Shown here piece by piece: positions 11,530 through 22,620 of a stretch of 64,000 nt of DNA (position 1 is its first letter; each line of letters starts with the position of its first letter). The DNA comes from Brassica napus (taxonomy: Eukaryota; Streptophyta; Magnoliopsida; Brassicales; Brassicaceae). The notes under the pieces were generated by a model, which worked only from the letters and a program-made list of their open reading frames with translations, was not told where the DNA came from and did no database searches. The stretch is from contig NC_063452.1 of NCBI RefSeq assembly GCF_020379485.1, positions 35,611,608 to 35,675,607 on the forward strand. Reading direction: 5' to 3'. Made by a program: the position numbers and the translations under genes.

Positions 11530-12914
11530 GCTTTGAACTTGTTGTTGAGATCATTGTAGGTCCCATCAATCTTTGAGTGAAGGTTCTTCAACTCATAACC
11601 AACATGCTTCTCACTTCTAGTATGAGACTCCAATATTTGTTTCAGTAGGGCATCAGTGCTGCTTCCTTGAGAAGTAAAGGTAGAAGGAATAACTTGTTGT
11701 TGTGATGAATTGTGTCCTTTGTTGTTGAAACCATGAGGAGGGTTTTTCTGAGGCTGATAGCTGCCTTGCTGGTTGTTCCTAGGCTGATAACTACTCTGTT
11801 GGTTGTTGGAATAAGATTTCTGTTGGTAGTTGTTGTAGTGAAAGTTTGGCTCTTTTTTGTACCAGCTACCATTGTTGTTAATGAAATACAACTATTCTTG
11901 ACCTTCCAAACCCTCAACCTCATGGACAACAGGTGGTGTCTCCTGGTTTGAGTTACCAACAAAGTTCAGATGCTCTTGGGTGGATTTATCAGCAATGAGT
12001 TTGTCTATCTTATCATGTAGAGCCTTTAACTCCTTCATCGTCTGCTTGTCATCTGTTCTACTGTCTCTGTCGTGGTCTCCACTGTAGACTGCGTCACTCT
12101 TTACCATGTTGTCAACCAGCTCTTCTGCATCTTCCTCAGTTCTTCCCAAGAAGAACCCATTGCTAGTTGTATCCAATCTGGCTCTGTACTTAGGAAGAGC
12201 ACCCCTGTAGAATGTGCTCAGCAAGCTTTCCTTAGAGAAACCATGGTGAGGGCATTGAGCTTGGTAGCCCTTGAATCTCTCCCAGGCTTCACTGAATCCT
12301 TCCAAGTTCTTCTGTTGAAAGGTGGAAATCTCATTTCTCAGCTTAGCAGTTCTTGAAGTAGAGAAGAACTTCTCCAGAAATGCTTTCTTGCAGTCATCCC
12401 AGGTGGTGTTAGAGTCGCTGGATAGAGACTTCTCCCACTGACGTGCCTTATCCCCCAAAGAGAAAGGGAATAGCTTGAGCTTTAAGGCATCCTCGGACAC
12501 ACCATTGGTTTTTGACAACCCACAGTAGCTGTCGAACATGTCCAAGTGATCAAATGGATCCTCTAGAGCCAAGCCATGATACTTGTTGTTCTCGATGACG
12601 TTGAGGAGTCCTGATTTGATCTCAAAGTTGTTAGCTGCCACAGCCGGTGCTCGGATTCCCAGTCTATGACCATGAATATTGGGGCGGTCATAAGTGCCAA
12701 TGGGTCGAGCTGCTCGCTGTGGGTGTTGTGGAACGTTGTTGGCTCCATTGGTGTTCGCATCATCTTGAGGTTGGTCTCCCATATCAATATCCAATCTCTG
12801 CAAGTGAGTCTGTTGCTCTTCTTCTTTTCTCTTTCTAGCACACTCTCTCTCTAAAGCTCTGATGTCTGTAACTCTGGGAACTAGGTTTGATGGACCCATG
12901 CTCCTCAAGTTCAT
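11505..12914 (-). pseudogene. Athila gag polyprotein
   Basis: This is the capsid-type gag. The start is probably the ATG at 12914 (MNLRSMGPSNL); longer readings need a non-ATG start. The Retrotrans_gag region shows GLALEDPFDHLDMFDSYCG, LFPFSLGDKARQWEKSL, WDDCKKAFLEKFFS and LSTFYRGALPK. TAG at 11894-11892 interrupts the frame just before an Asn/Gln-rich segment. A second lesion near 11545 moves the frame from the Asn/Gln-rich part into the frame of pol. No CCHC knuckle was seen, as is common in Athila gag. Confidence 0.88.
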
Positions 12915-13028
12915 ACACCTGAAAGTAAAAGGGAGGTGAAGAAGGAGAATCAGTAACAAAAGAAAAAAATAAAAATGACTTAGTCTCAAGCAAGTGACTA
13001 AATCTTTATGTTCAAATCTACTCAGAAT

Positions 13029-13043
13029 TTGGCAACGGCGCCA
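13029..13043 (-). other. Primer binding site (tRNA-Asp type)
   Basis: On the minus strand TGGCGCCGTTGCCAA lies three bases inside the 5' LTR. The first 13 bases are the typical complement of the plant tRNA-Asp 3' end used by Athila-type elements. Confidence 0.8.
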
Positions 13044-13046
13044 ATT

Positions 13047-14568
13047 TGATGTTAAGAGTTTTCAAGGCTCCTAAGCCAAATGATGTAGTATAAAAGAATG
13101 TCGAACCAATTCTAAGGGATTTCAAAGCACTGAGAATGCAAGTACTCACTTAATCTAAGTGCAACCGGTGATTTAAAAGATTTCTAAACTAATGATTACT
13201 GCTAATGCAGTTGCAGAATAATAAAAGCGATAAATGAAATAACTTTCTTGACTAAGGGAAAAGAGAACTCATGGGCATAGGGATTAGACCTTGGGTGATC
13301 AAGTTTCAAACTAAGGATGGCAAACGATCAATCAAACTATCAACCTTAAGCTTAGACACAATTCTAAACAAGCTCTATGTCTAGATGAAAGTTTATTTAC
13401 TAACACATTTCAAACATCAAATGTCTTTGGTTGAATAATATGAAAGCAATCATTACTAACAAGTCTAATGGCTATCTTAGCACCTCTAACAACAAATGCC
13501 TTTGGCAAAGTACGCTAAAAGCTTAGAAGAGTTGTCTCAGGCATTTCATCAAACACCTTTTGGGTGGAAAATGCCTATAGATCAACTTTTGAGAGGCCAA
13601 CTCAGAAGATGCATTATGAATACTCTACTAGCAAGGACTAAGAATGATCTACACTAAAACATCCTAGCTTTAACCTAATCACCCTTAATCTCCCTAACCC
13701 ATGAACTCAAAAGGTGATTACTCACTAATCTCCATGATACCTCTTAAACCCATATTGGATTTCAGATTAATCATGTAGCGAATACAGAGAATCGATATGA
13801 AAACGACAGGACTGCAATAACAAAAATGATCAATTTAATCAAAGAGATGAACTTTCCAACTGGTTTTTGGTGGTTTTATTAAGATCAAAATATAATCAGC
13901 CTCCAATGGCTTACAAAAGGTACTTAAACATAGGTTTAGAAAGTGTAAAACGTGCATAACAAAATGACCAAAAAGCCCTTGATAAATCATAAGTTCGACC
14001 AAATAGACGACGCGCAGCGACCTCGGCACGTCGCTCCGGGAGGTCGCTCTGGGTGCTGGGAGCGACCTCAGGTAGTCGCTGTGGGACGTCGCTCCCGGCT
14101 TGTTCGTCGCTCTCAAATCGACACAACCCGAGTGACCTCTGGGTGTCGCTGTGGTGAGGTCGCTCTGGAGCTGGAGCAACTTCGCCTTGTCGCTCTAGGA
14201 GGTCGCTCCGAAGCGTAAATGGCGAGCGACCTCGGGGTCTCGCTCTGGTAAGGTCGCTCTGAAGCGTAAATGGCGAGCGACCTAGTGTTGTCGCTCTGGT
14301 AAGGTCGCTCTGAGAGGTAGGGCACAGAGAGTTCATGGCGTCGCTCCGGTAGGGTCGCTCCCATGCACTGCTCGTCCAATGATCACCTTAATCACCTCTT
14401 TTGAACTCCAAACGCACCCAAATGTCCCCAAGAACTCCATGTGGTACTCCAATACCTAATAAAGACTCATGCATGCAAAATGCAACCTAAACATGGCTAA
14501 ATCCTAGTCTATATGATCAAAATGCACATGGGTGAATGGATAACACAATGGAAATATGCAAGATATCA
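13047..14568 (-). repeat. 5' LTR of inner Athila
   Basis: It pairs with 1038-2560 along its whole length with about 40 hand-counted substitutions. The GTCGCT cluster is at about 14015-14363, i.e. in U3 on the element strand. Small open frames inside this LTR mirror those in the other LTR and are produced by the GC-rich repeats. Confidence 0.92.
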
Positions 14569-16669
14569 GGCATTCCAAGACCTCAAAGGGAAGTTGACTC
14601 AAGCCCCTTTACTTATTCTTCCAGATTTTACTAAAACTTTTGAGATTGAGTGTGATGCTTCCGGGGTCGGAATTGGTGCTGTCTTGATGCAGAATAGGAA
14701 GCCAATTGCTTATTTCAGTGAGAAACTTGGTGGAGCCATGCTTAACTATCACACATATGACCAGGAGTTGTATGCCTTGGTGAGAGCTCTCCAAACGTGG
14801 CAACACTATCTTTGGCCAAAGGAATTTGTCATCCACACTGATCATCAGTCCTTAAAGCATCTTATGGGTCAGCAGAAACTGAACAAACGTCATGCACGCT
14901 GGGTGGAGTTCATAGAAACGTTTCCTTACGTGATCAAATACAAACAAGGTAAGGAGAATGTGGTGGCTGATGCCTTGTCACGCATGTATGTTTTACTTTC
15001 GGCCCTTGAAACTAAATTGCTGGGTTTTGAGTTTATAAAAGACATTTATGCGACTGATCCAGATTTCAAAGAAGTTTTCAGAAAAAGTTCTAAAACAGCT
15101 TATGGGAAGTATTATCAGATTTCTGGTTTCTTATTCTTTGATAACCGCCTTTGTGTTCCCCAATGTTCTTTGAGGGAGTTGTTTCTCAGGGAAGCACACA
15201 GAGGAGGCTTGATGGGACACTTTGGAGTCAAGAAAACACACAAGGTCTTCCATGAGCACTTCTTTTGGCCGAGCTTGATGAAAGATGTGGAGAGGATATG
15301 CAGCCGATGTGTGGTGTGTAAGAAAGCCAAGTCTAAGGCCTTGAACCAAGGTTTGTACTCTTCTCTTCCCATTCCATCTCATCCATGGGTTGACATTTCA
15401 ATGGACTTCGTACTTGGTTTGCCTAGATCAAAATCTGGCAGAGACTCCATCTTTGTGGTAGTTGACAGGTTCTCTAAAATGGCTCACTTCATTCCATGCC
15501 ATAAGACTGATGATACCGTGCATATTGCTGATTTGTTCTTTAGAGATGTTGTTAGATTGCATGGTATGCCTAGGACCATTGTCTCAGATCGAGATGCTAA
15601 GTTCCTTAGCTATTTTTGGAAAATTTTGTGGTCTAAGCTAGGCACTAGACTGATGTTTTCTACTACTTGTCATCCTCAAAACGATGGTCAAACTGAGGTT
15701 TTGAATCGGACCTTATCTGCATTGCTTAGATCATTGGTTAAGAAAAACTTGAAATTTTGGGAAGAATGTTTGCCTCATGTAGAATTTGCATATAATCATT
15801 CTTTGCATTGTTCTACAAATTTTTCTACAAATTTTTCTCCGTTTGAAGTTGTTTATGGTTTCAATCCCTTATCTCCACTTGATCTTTTGCCTTTGCCTTT
15901 GAGTGAAAGAGTTAGTACAGATGGCAAGAGGAAGGCGGACACGATTCTAAAGTTGCATGAGAAAGTCCGTGACAACATCAAAGCCAAAACCAAAATCTAC
16001 ACAAGGAAGGCAAACAAGAAAAGAAAGGAAGTGATCTTTAAAGAAGGAGATTTGGTTTGGGTTCATCTAAGGAAGGAACGATTTCCAGAAGAGAGAAAGT
16101 CCAAACTCATGCCTCGAGTTGACGGTCCTTTCCAGATCCTTAGGAAGATCAACGACAATGCCTACCAGCTAGATTTAAAAGGAAAGTACGATATTTCTTC
16201 TAGCTTTAATGTTTCTGATCTTTCCCCTTTTCTTGCAGATGTTCCAGATTTGTGGACAAATCCTTTTGAAGAAGGACGGGATGATGCGCCCCAGTCTATG
16301 GATCAGCACATGGAATCAGCATCAGATGATGATCAGGACGATCAAATTATTTCGACTGAGGTTCATCCATCCGTTCGTACCAGACGGACCGACCGTGCAG
16401 TGTACCGGATCGACCCGCGTATGTCCGGCAAGGAGCTTAGGTTGGATCCACGTCCCGCGGTCCGAACTGGCCGTACTGAAGACCGTCCTTCCCGACCAAT
16501 TCGTCAAGCTAGGACTGATGATCGAGCCATAATCAACTTCGAACGCACCGATTCCAATTCAGACCGTAGCTTCTCATTTCTCGTTAGGCTGGGCCGTACC
16601 GCATGTACTGACGGACGTACTGATGGACTGACCGACTACTTTGATCCAATCTTCGAGTTTGATCATTAG
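14569..16669 (+). pseudogene. Outer Ty3/gypsy element: RNase H and integrase
   Basis: This continues the pol frame left at 1037. The upstream codons from 14513 come from the Athila LTR and are not native. RNase H motifs: [37 protein letters not shown]. Integrase: [14 protein letters not shown] and [12 protein letters not shown] (HHCC finger), then core [22 protein letters not shown] and [14 protein letters not shown], with the Asp, Asp and Glu present at D-35-E spacing. The C terminus ([39 protein letters not shown]) is followed by an Arg/Asp-rich tail. I see no chromodomain. There are about 700 codons without a stop, but the gene is inactivated by the upstream frameshift and two insertions. 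Confidence 0.9.
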
Positions 16670-16798
16670 GAATTCTCTAAGGCAACGATACTAAAGCTCT
16701 CAGATGATCTCAGTCACATTTGGTCCAGTTCAGTTCGTGAGAAACTCCATTCAGGACGAACGGACCGTCCGGCTCATGTACTGGTCCTTAACGCGGGT

Positions 16799-17294
16799 TG
16801 TGCCGCCGAATACATTGAATATGGACAGAAGTAGGCGAAGAGACCATTGACCAGTCTTCTTGTTCTTTGCCGTGTTTGACTAGATCTGGTCAAGCTTATG
16901 TTTTCTATGCATTGTTTTTACACATTTCTCATCAATTATCTTTGACTAAGAATTCTATAAGTATGTAACTCAACTTCAGATTTTGGATCGATTTTCCTTT
17001 TTATAAAACTTGAGTTTTTACTCTCTTTGTTCTTCTTCAAGAACTTGTCTTGATTGCTTGGTGTGGCTAGCTCCAAACAATTCTCTCTTTCTCGTTGGAC
17101 CGGTGAGTCACATCCGGCAACAGATTGAGAACCGTCTCCTTGTCGGACCTGTTAGTCATATCAGGCGACAATTAGACACGGGAATATCGAAGGCCGTTCC
17201 GCACCCTTCGTGAGACCCAACGATCCATCCGTTTTCCCTTCGGAGTTCTTATCAAAACCGTACCGGCTGAGTGTTCCGTTCTTAGGGCGTATCA
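16799..17294 (+). repeat. Probable 3' LTR of outer gypsy element
   Basis: Downstream of the pol stop is a segment starting TGTGCCGCC and ending GCGTATCA that contains a TATA-like TTTTTATAAAAC at about 16998 and pyrimidine-rich sequence after it, as in an LTR promoter. The 5' partner is outside the window, so the boundaries are only guesses from TG...CA ends. Confidence 0.35.
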
Positions 17295-17815
17295 GAAAGG
17301 GTAATATCTGAACCCGAATGCATATCCGAAAATAACCAAACATAAGTATACTTAACCCTATATTTCTAGTTACTTCTCTCATTTTATTCAAAATACTTAT
17401 ATTAATGATGCTTATTGCTCAAAATTAAATAATATACATATAATTATGGACAAAATCATTTGCTACTCACTTAAAATATATATCAAGCTCTTGTTTCTTG
17501 CATTAACAAAAGTTGCATCTAAATTTTCAAAACAACAACTAAATTAGTGTCTTTCTAACCTATTAATAGTTTATTCTTTTAAAAATTAGAAAACCAGTTA
17601 AGTTAAAATATATTTTAAATACAAAAAACTTAAAAATGAATAATTTATGTATTTTTTCTTCAAAATTTAAATATCTAAACCCAACCCAAAATATCTGAAC
17701 CTGAACATAACATACCAGAACCCGACTAGAAATGTAAAAATACCCGAATGGATTCTATACCTTTATACTGAAATACCCGATACGAACCCGAACGCGTATC
17801 CGAACGCCCACTCCT
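17295..17815. mobile_element. Non-autonomous DNA element-like insert with CCGAACCC ends
   Basis: An AT-rich core is bordered on both sides by related GAACCCGAA(T/C)GC(A/G)TATCCGAA phrases in direct orientation; the right edge reads CGAACGCCCACTCCTAC. This kind of GTGGGC...TTCGGGT edge is a common dispersed repeat in Brassicaceae. It has no coding capacity. It cuts into the Helitron-like sequence that follows. Confidence 0.4.
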
Positions 17816-18291
17816 ACGATATCATTTGTATCTTGCCTGAACAAAAGAAAGTTAAACCATGAATCACAAAGTTTTCAATGTGAGACTTTTACCATTTTTA
17901 GTAATTTATAGTCATTTTAAAAAATTTAAAATATAACATATAAGAAAAAATCCAATTTTTTTATATGCTTAATGTGATTGTTTAATTTCTTTTAATAGTA
18001 TAAAATTAAACAAAAAGAGAGAGTTTAGAAAAATTGTTATCAAATATATATTATTCATAATCATTAATTGTCATATATATGTTAACCATATTAGGTAATT
18101 CCATAACTTTTATTTAAAGAAAAAAAATATTTTTTGTACACTAATAATTAATTTGATAGTTATTTTAATAAAAAACATAGTATATGTTTATATGGACCAA
18201 CTGATTTTTCCAACAATTCTAAGAATCACTCTCCTGATGATACGTGGCTACGAAAATATGTTGTAATGCTCCATAATTAATATATAGGGGA
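17816..18291 (-). mobile_element. Helitron 5' fragment
   Basis: It aligns with the right part of the Helitron at 54624-55646, including the shared GTAATTTATAGTC, GGACCAAC and ATATATAGGGGA landmarks. On the minus strand it begins 5'-TCCCCTATAT at 18291, preceded by A, as expected for insertion at AT. The 3' part is missing, cut off at 17816. Confidence 0.65.
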
Positions 18292-19381
18292 TATGTGGGA
18301 AGTAAATCATGCAATCAATAATTTTATAGAACAAGGTGTTAGCTTTAGGATAACAGTGGGAATTTATATGAGTAAATCTTTAAGATAGTTTGCTCAAGTT
18401 GGGTATTTTACTTCTTGAACCCGGGGGCCAGAGAGTCACGTGTCAAATCTGGGGGATTTATAGATTGTATCTTTTAAAACCCATAAGTCTAAAGATTCAG
18501 TTTCCAGTTCCAGAAGAGTTGTAGTTTTTGTCTTTGAGAACCCGAAAGTTCCCAGGTGTTTAAGGCGTGGTCCCGGAGGAAAACTTATAGATGTTTTTTT
18601 TTAACCCGGAGGTTATTTTACAAAGCGTAGAGTATTGACTCAGAGGTTGTCTTAATCCATCTAGAACCCGAAGGTATGTGGTGTCGACTGTGAATCCGAA
18701 GATTCTTTTATATTTAGTTTTAATCCAGAGTCTTTTTTTTTATATCGGATTCAGCCTCCCTGAAGTTAGCTATTGTCGATATCGGTTAGACATTGTACTA
18801 TGCAATTCGGAACTAGGCTACTACCAATATCTCAAGGTGTTGCACTCTGCTTCATGCAGATAAACCACTCTCAAACTTTGGTCACGTGCTGGTATGACTC
18901 ACCCCTGACAAGGGTGAGGCAAGCACCTGTCTTACCGATTGGTGCTGGTGTGAATCTACCTGTAGTGGTAACTGAAGCACCAGCGTTACCGCTTTACACA
19001 TTTGGATAATCATGGAATTAGGGTACTCATGTTGTCGGGATTTTGCACATTTTACTCCATGTATAAACCATGGGGTTTGTTTACAGTATTTTGCGAGCGT
19101 ACTTCATAGTCCCCACGTTATGCCTAGGACTTAAAGTTTTGACGCATTAACATGCACATTTCGTACAAAGAGTTTCTGCATAAGTTTTGGCGTGTTGCCT
19201 TTATGCAGGAATTATATATTTTTGAGAACATACTCAAGCTGCCGCGGACCTATTTCTACTTTCATCTACATCATTTTCGTAGGTGTTCCACTTATATGCA
19301 AGGGTGTAGGGTTTGCCATGATCAGGAGTCTATCGAGGCCTGATCCTACTCATTTTCCAGGATCATGAGTCTATCATCTCC
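18292..19381. other. Unassigned decayed repeat sequence
   Basis: It has repeated AACCCGAAGG/AACCCGGAGG phrases (18417-18680) and a short stretch around 18900-19000 with CACCTGTCTTACCG and CACCAGCGTTACCG. No coding frame can be recognised. Its position next to a Tat-type integrase relic suggests it is part of the same decayed gypsy element. Confidence 0.35.
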
Positions 19382-19486
19382 TGGCAATTCCTCTACCCAT
19401 CTTCCTTGGGTATCCTCTAGATGTTTCTTAAGTATGTTGATTGCCGTCTTGTTGGTAGATTCTATTTATCCATTGGACTGAGGATA
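19382..19486 (-). pseudogene. Tat-lineage gypsy integrase relic
   Basis: On the minus strand, 35 codons include YPQSNG, then a stop, then IESTNKTAINILKKHLED and GRWVEELP. This is the integrase core around the catalytic Glu as seen in Tat-lineage elements, which carry a Q-A-E-STNK-type motif here. The TAA sits where the family has Gln. Flanking sequence is too decayed to extend the match. Confidence 0.7.
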
Positions 19487-20364
19487 TCTATTGAATTCAT
19501 GGATTTGGTACAAGCAGTGAATAGGCTTAAGTATTATCTTGCATTACAATTTCAAGCAAGCGAGATGATAGTTTGGCTGTCTCATTTTATCGAGTGTGAA
19601 CTGGTGGTGAAAAAAAAGATACTAACGGAGGAGCTTCTTTAGTTGCGCAAAGTGTCTTAAATCAAATTCTTATTCAGTCCTATGTTTCTCAAGGTAATCA
19701 TGAGTGGCTTTCTGGTTTGTTTGCCTTTGACAGCAATGTTGCCTCTGTTTAAAAATCTTTGTATTTATGTTTGGAAAAGTATATTTCTTTGTATTGGGGG
19801 TATAGGTAGTGTTATGTAATAGGTTTTTGGTATACAGTGACTGGTTATGTTTAGGGGTGGACACAGATCGAATATCCGGATTTTTTGGAGGTTTTTGTGA
19901 TCCGATTTATTTCGTCTGAATAATCAATTATCTAATTCGATTCAATCCGAAGCCACCCGAATATTTGTTTCTCGGATATCTGAATTTTTTTAATTTTAAC
20001 AGGATATCTTATTCTATCCATACAAATAAAATAAAGAAAAAAATCCAATAATAATATAAAATAATAATATCTTATCACAAAAAAAATTATTTACCTTTTT
20101 CAATTCTAGTAACCAATATGATAAATTTAATAAATAAAATTATCTTAAAACTGATATAAAAATAATATTACATAAGCTATCTATATAATTTTTAATATCA
20201 TTATATTAATTGAGAACACACTTAATTGAAAATTTTATAATTTGAATGGCTCATTAAGTCCCATTGTGACTCAGCTAATTTCCAACGGTGACTTATCATT
20301 AAGTCTCTTCAAACTTGCTGGCATGTCTTATGCTAGATTAGCTTCCCCAAAGCGTTTTTAATTA
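19487..20364. other. AT-rich intergenic DNA with a CCGGATAT-type repeat edge
   Basis: There are no genes. At 19853-19990 is GGGGTGGACACAGATCGAAT followed by repeats of ATCCGGAT/CGGATAT, another edge of the dispersed Brassicaceae repeat type seen at 17815. The rest is AT-rich. Confidence 0.4.
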
Positions 20365-21040
20365 GGAAAATTGCCACAATACCATTTTTCATGTTTACAC
20401 TAACCATTTTTACCCTCATTTTTAATAAAAAGTAAAAGACATTTATACCCCTAAGGTTAACTAATCTAGACTTATGGTTTAGAGTAGAAGGGTGGGATAG
20501 GGTTTTTAGAATGTGAAATACCATATTCATAATACCACTTTTCATGTTTACACTAACCATTTTTACCCTCACTTTTAATGAAAAGTAAAAGACATTTATA
20601 CCCTTAAGGTTAACTAATCTAGACTTAGGGTTTAGAGTTGAGGGGTATGATAGGGTTTTTGGAATGTGAAATTGAGGTTTCTAATAAATATATAAATAAA
20701 TACATAAAATAATATAAAACATTTTTAAAAAAATAGTTTCAAACATAATTTTCGATTTTCCAAAAGAAATTTTGAAAAAAAAAATTGAAAAAACAAAATT
20801 TAAAAAAGAAATTATAAAAAAAATTTGAATTTGAAAAGTATAATTCGAAAACATAAAAGTATACATTTTTTATCTTTTATTTTATTTAAGTAATTATTTA
20901 TTATACATATATAGAGAATAAGGGTATAAAAATCTTTTGCGACTAAATGAAGAAGGTATTTTTGAAAATATCCCTTTAGTGGTGGTAAAGATGAATAATG
21001 GTACCATGAAAGTGATAAACATGAAATTCCCCCTTTTAAT
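20365..21040. mobile_element. MULE-like non-autonomous element
   Basis: The left edge carries ATTGCCACAATACCATTTTTC and the right edge, read on the minus strand, carries AATTTCATGTTTATCACTTT and a GTACCATT phrase, giving imperfect inverted ends. Such TACCATTTTTCATGTTTA ends are typical of abundant Mutator-like derivatives in Brassicaceae. The centre is AT-rich and non-coding. No target duplication could be fixed. Confidence 0.45.
20378..20682. repeat. Tandem duplication, 2 x ~153 bp
   Basis: AATACCATTTTTCATG at 20378 and AATACCACTTTTCATG at 20531 start two copies that share the phrases TTTACACTAACC, AAGACATTTATACCC and GGTTAACTAATCTAGACTTA with few differences. Confidence 0.85.
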
Positions 21041-21304
21041 TACTGCTTTCTCAATCTCGGTTTCTCTAAATTTCTTATGTGGTTATCCTAATCAAAACTC
21101 AATGGGTTGTTATCCTCTAACTTCGGTTTGGATCAAAACATATATTGTATGGTCTCGAATCATATTCTTTTAAATCTTATGGTTTAAGCATATATGATAT
21201 AGTTTGTTACACAAAACTAAATAATATGTGATTCCAACTTGAATGTTACATGTTCTATGATTTATGGATTAAAGTTTATGTTTGTACACAGTATCAATTT
21301 TATG

Positions 21305-21332
21305 CGGTTTAGGGTTTAGGGTTTAGGGTTTA
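21305..21332. repeat. Short interstitial TTTAGGG repeat
   Basis: Three to four copies of the Arabidopsis-type telomere heptamer TTTAGGG sit in AT-rich DNA. This is too short to imply a telomere. Confidence 0.8.
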
Positions 21333-21819
21333 AATTTTTGTATTCCATATAGTTAGGTTGTAATATTTAGTGTATATCGTATGATGTTCCATGCCAAACG
21401 TATGAAACACGATATATTATGTCGTTTAGATATTTAGAATTATGGTATTTGGTTGATTGATAACCACGTATAATTTGAAATTCTGATTTTGATATTGTTT
21501 CCAAAATCACCCAAGTAAATGTTTTCAAATAAAGAATACACCAAATAAAGAATGCTAGACACGAATATTCCTTTAATAAGTTTACAATTTTCGTTAAATA
21601 TAAATTTTTAAATTATTACTTGTTTCTTCTCAAAGAAGGTTCACCTTCTAAATATTTCATATATAATGAATCAAAATTTCTTCTTAACAGAGTACATTTT
21701 TTTCAATTTCCCTCTATATATACATTTGTATAGTGATCTTTTCTATAAAATTAATTGAGATCGCTTCCTAACTACTCTCTATATTTTTATGCTCTTAATT
21801 CATGTACTCATTCATATAT

Positions 21820-22620
21820 AATGCAGATGAATATTGACTACTCTAAATACCAAACAATCTAGAATCAATTGATAATGAAGTGAATACTCTTGCCGTCTAA
21901 TATATTTCCCTTAATAATATTAATCTAATTGCCTCGAGTATTGTTTATTCCTTCATTTATGCACTTATGATTCCTATCTAATGCAGATGAATCTTGACTA
22001 CATTGAATACCAAACAAGTGAGAAGGCAATGGATAATGAAGCTTGTACTCTGGCCTTCTAATGTATTTCCCTTAATATTGCTCGATCATTATTCTATCAA
22101 TTGTTTTATATGGATATGTTTAGTATTGAATTGTTTGATCTACATTGAATACCAAACATGCCAACTAATTTGATCGAATATTCTATATTATTTCACTCAT
22201 TCACTAATCATTCATATATAACGCAGATGAATCTTGCCTAATCTGAATACCAAACAATTGAGAAATCAACTGATAATGAAGTGAATACTCTTTCCGTCTA
22301 ATATATTTCCATTAATAATATTGATATAATTGCCTTGAATATTGTTTATTCTATCATTCATGAACTAATTATTCCTTACTAATGCAGATGAATGTTAACT
22401 ACAATGAAAACCACATTCTCCATTTTGTAATTGTTATATTTTACATATTTATCTACCTATTTTCTTTTCAAATCTTTATAACAAAATTCATATAATAATG
22501 TGTTTATTATCTAATGCAGAAGAATGAAAAATACTACGATGAGCAAGCAAAGATGAAGCTAACTGATCATGAAGCAAATATAGGTCAAACGAGTAAGAAG
22601 GCAATGCTTCAAGTTGTGAG
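21820..22620 (+). repeat. Array of exon-like units
   Basis: Units start ATGAAT at 21827, 21987, 22227 and 22388, and a diverged one follows at 22520; a partial unit lies near 22140 and an outlier at 23733. Each full unit is preceded by TGCAG or CGCAG, like a splice acceptor, and encodes a version of MNLDYIEYQTSEKAMDNEACT before a stop. AT-rich, intron-like DNA separates them. The 160-bp spacing and shared phrases (GAATACCAAACAA, GATAATGAAG) show duplication. I do not recognise the peptide. Confidence 0.6.

Larger units (their letters stand above)
1038..14568 (-). mobile_element. Complete Athila-type Ty3/gypsy retrotransposon, 13.5 kb, nested
   Basis: It has two near-identical LTRs (1523 and 1522 bp, TGAT...ATCA), a primer-binding site complementary to the 3' end of tRNA-Asp, a purine tract next to the 3' LTR, and gag, pol and envelope-position frames all on the minus strand. 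The order (from 14568 downward) is 5' LTR, PBS, gag, protease, RT, RNase H, integrase, repeat cluster, Athila ORF, long untranslated region, PPT, 3' LTR. By hand I count about 40 substitutions and one small indel between the LTRs (about 2.6%). The copy cannot act autonomously as read: several stops and frameshifts, plus replaced catalytic residues in RT and integrase. Confidence 0.93.

Noticed and set aside
14513..14568. Start of the gypsy RNase H-integrase frame at ATG 14513
   Set aside because: These codons lie within the right Athila LTR; native coding resumes at 14569.
21305..21332. Chromosome end or telomere junction from TTTAGGG repeats
   Set aside because: Only three to four units, flanked on both sides by ordinary AT-rich repeat DNA.
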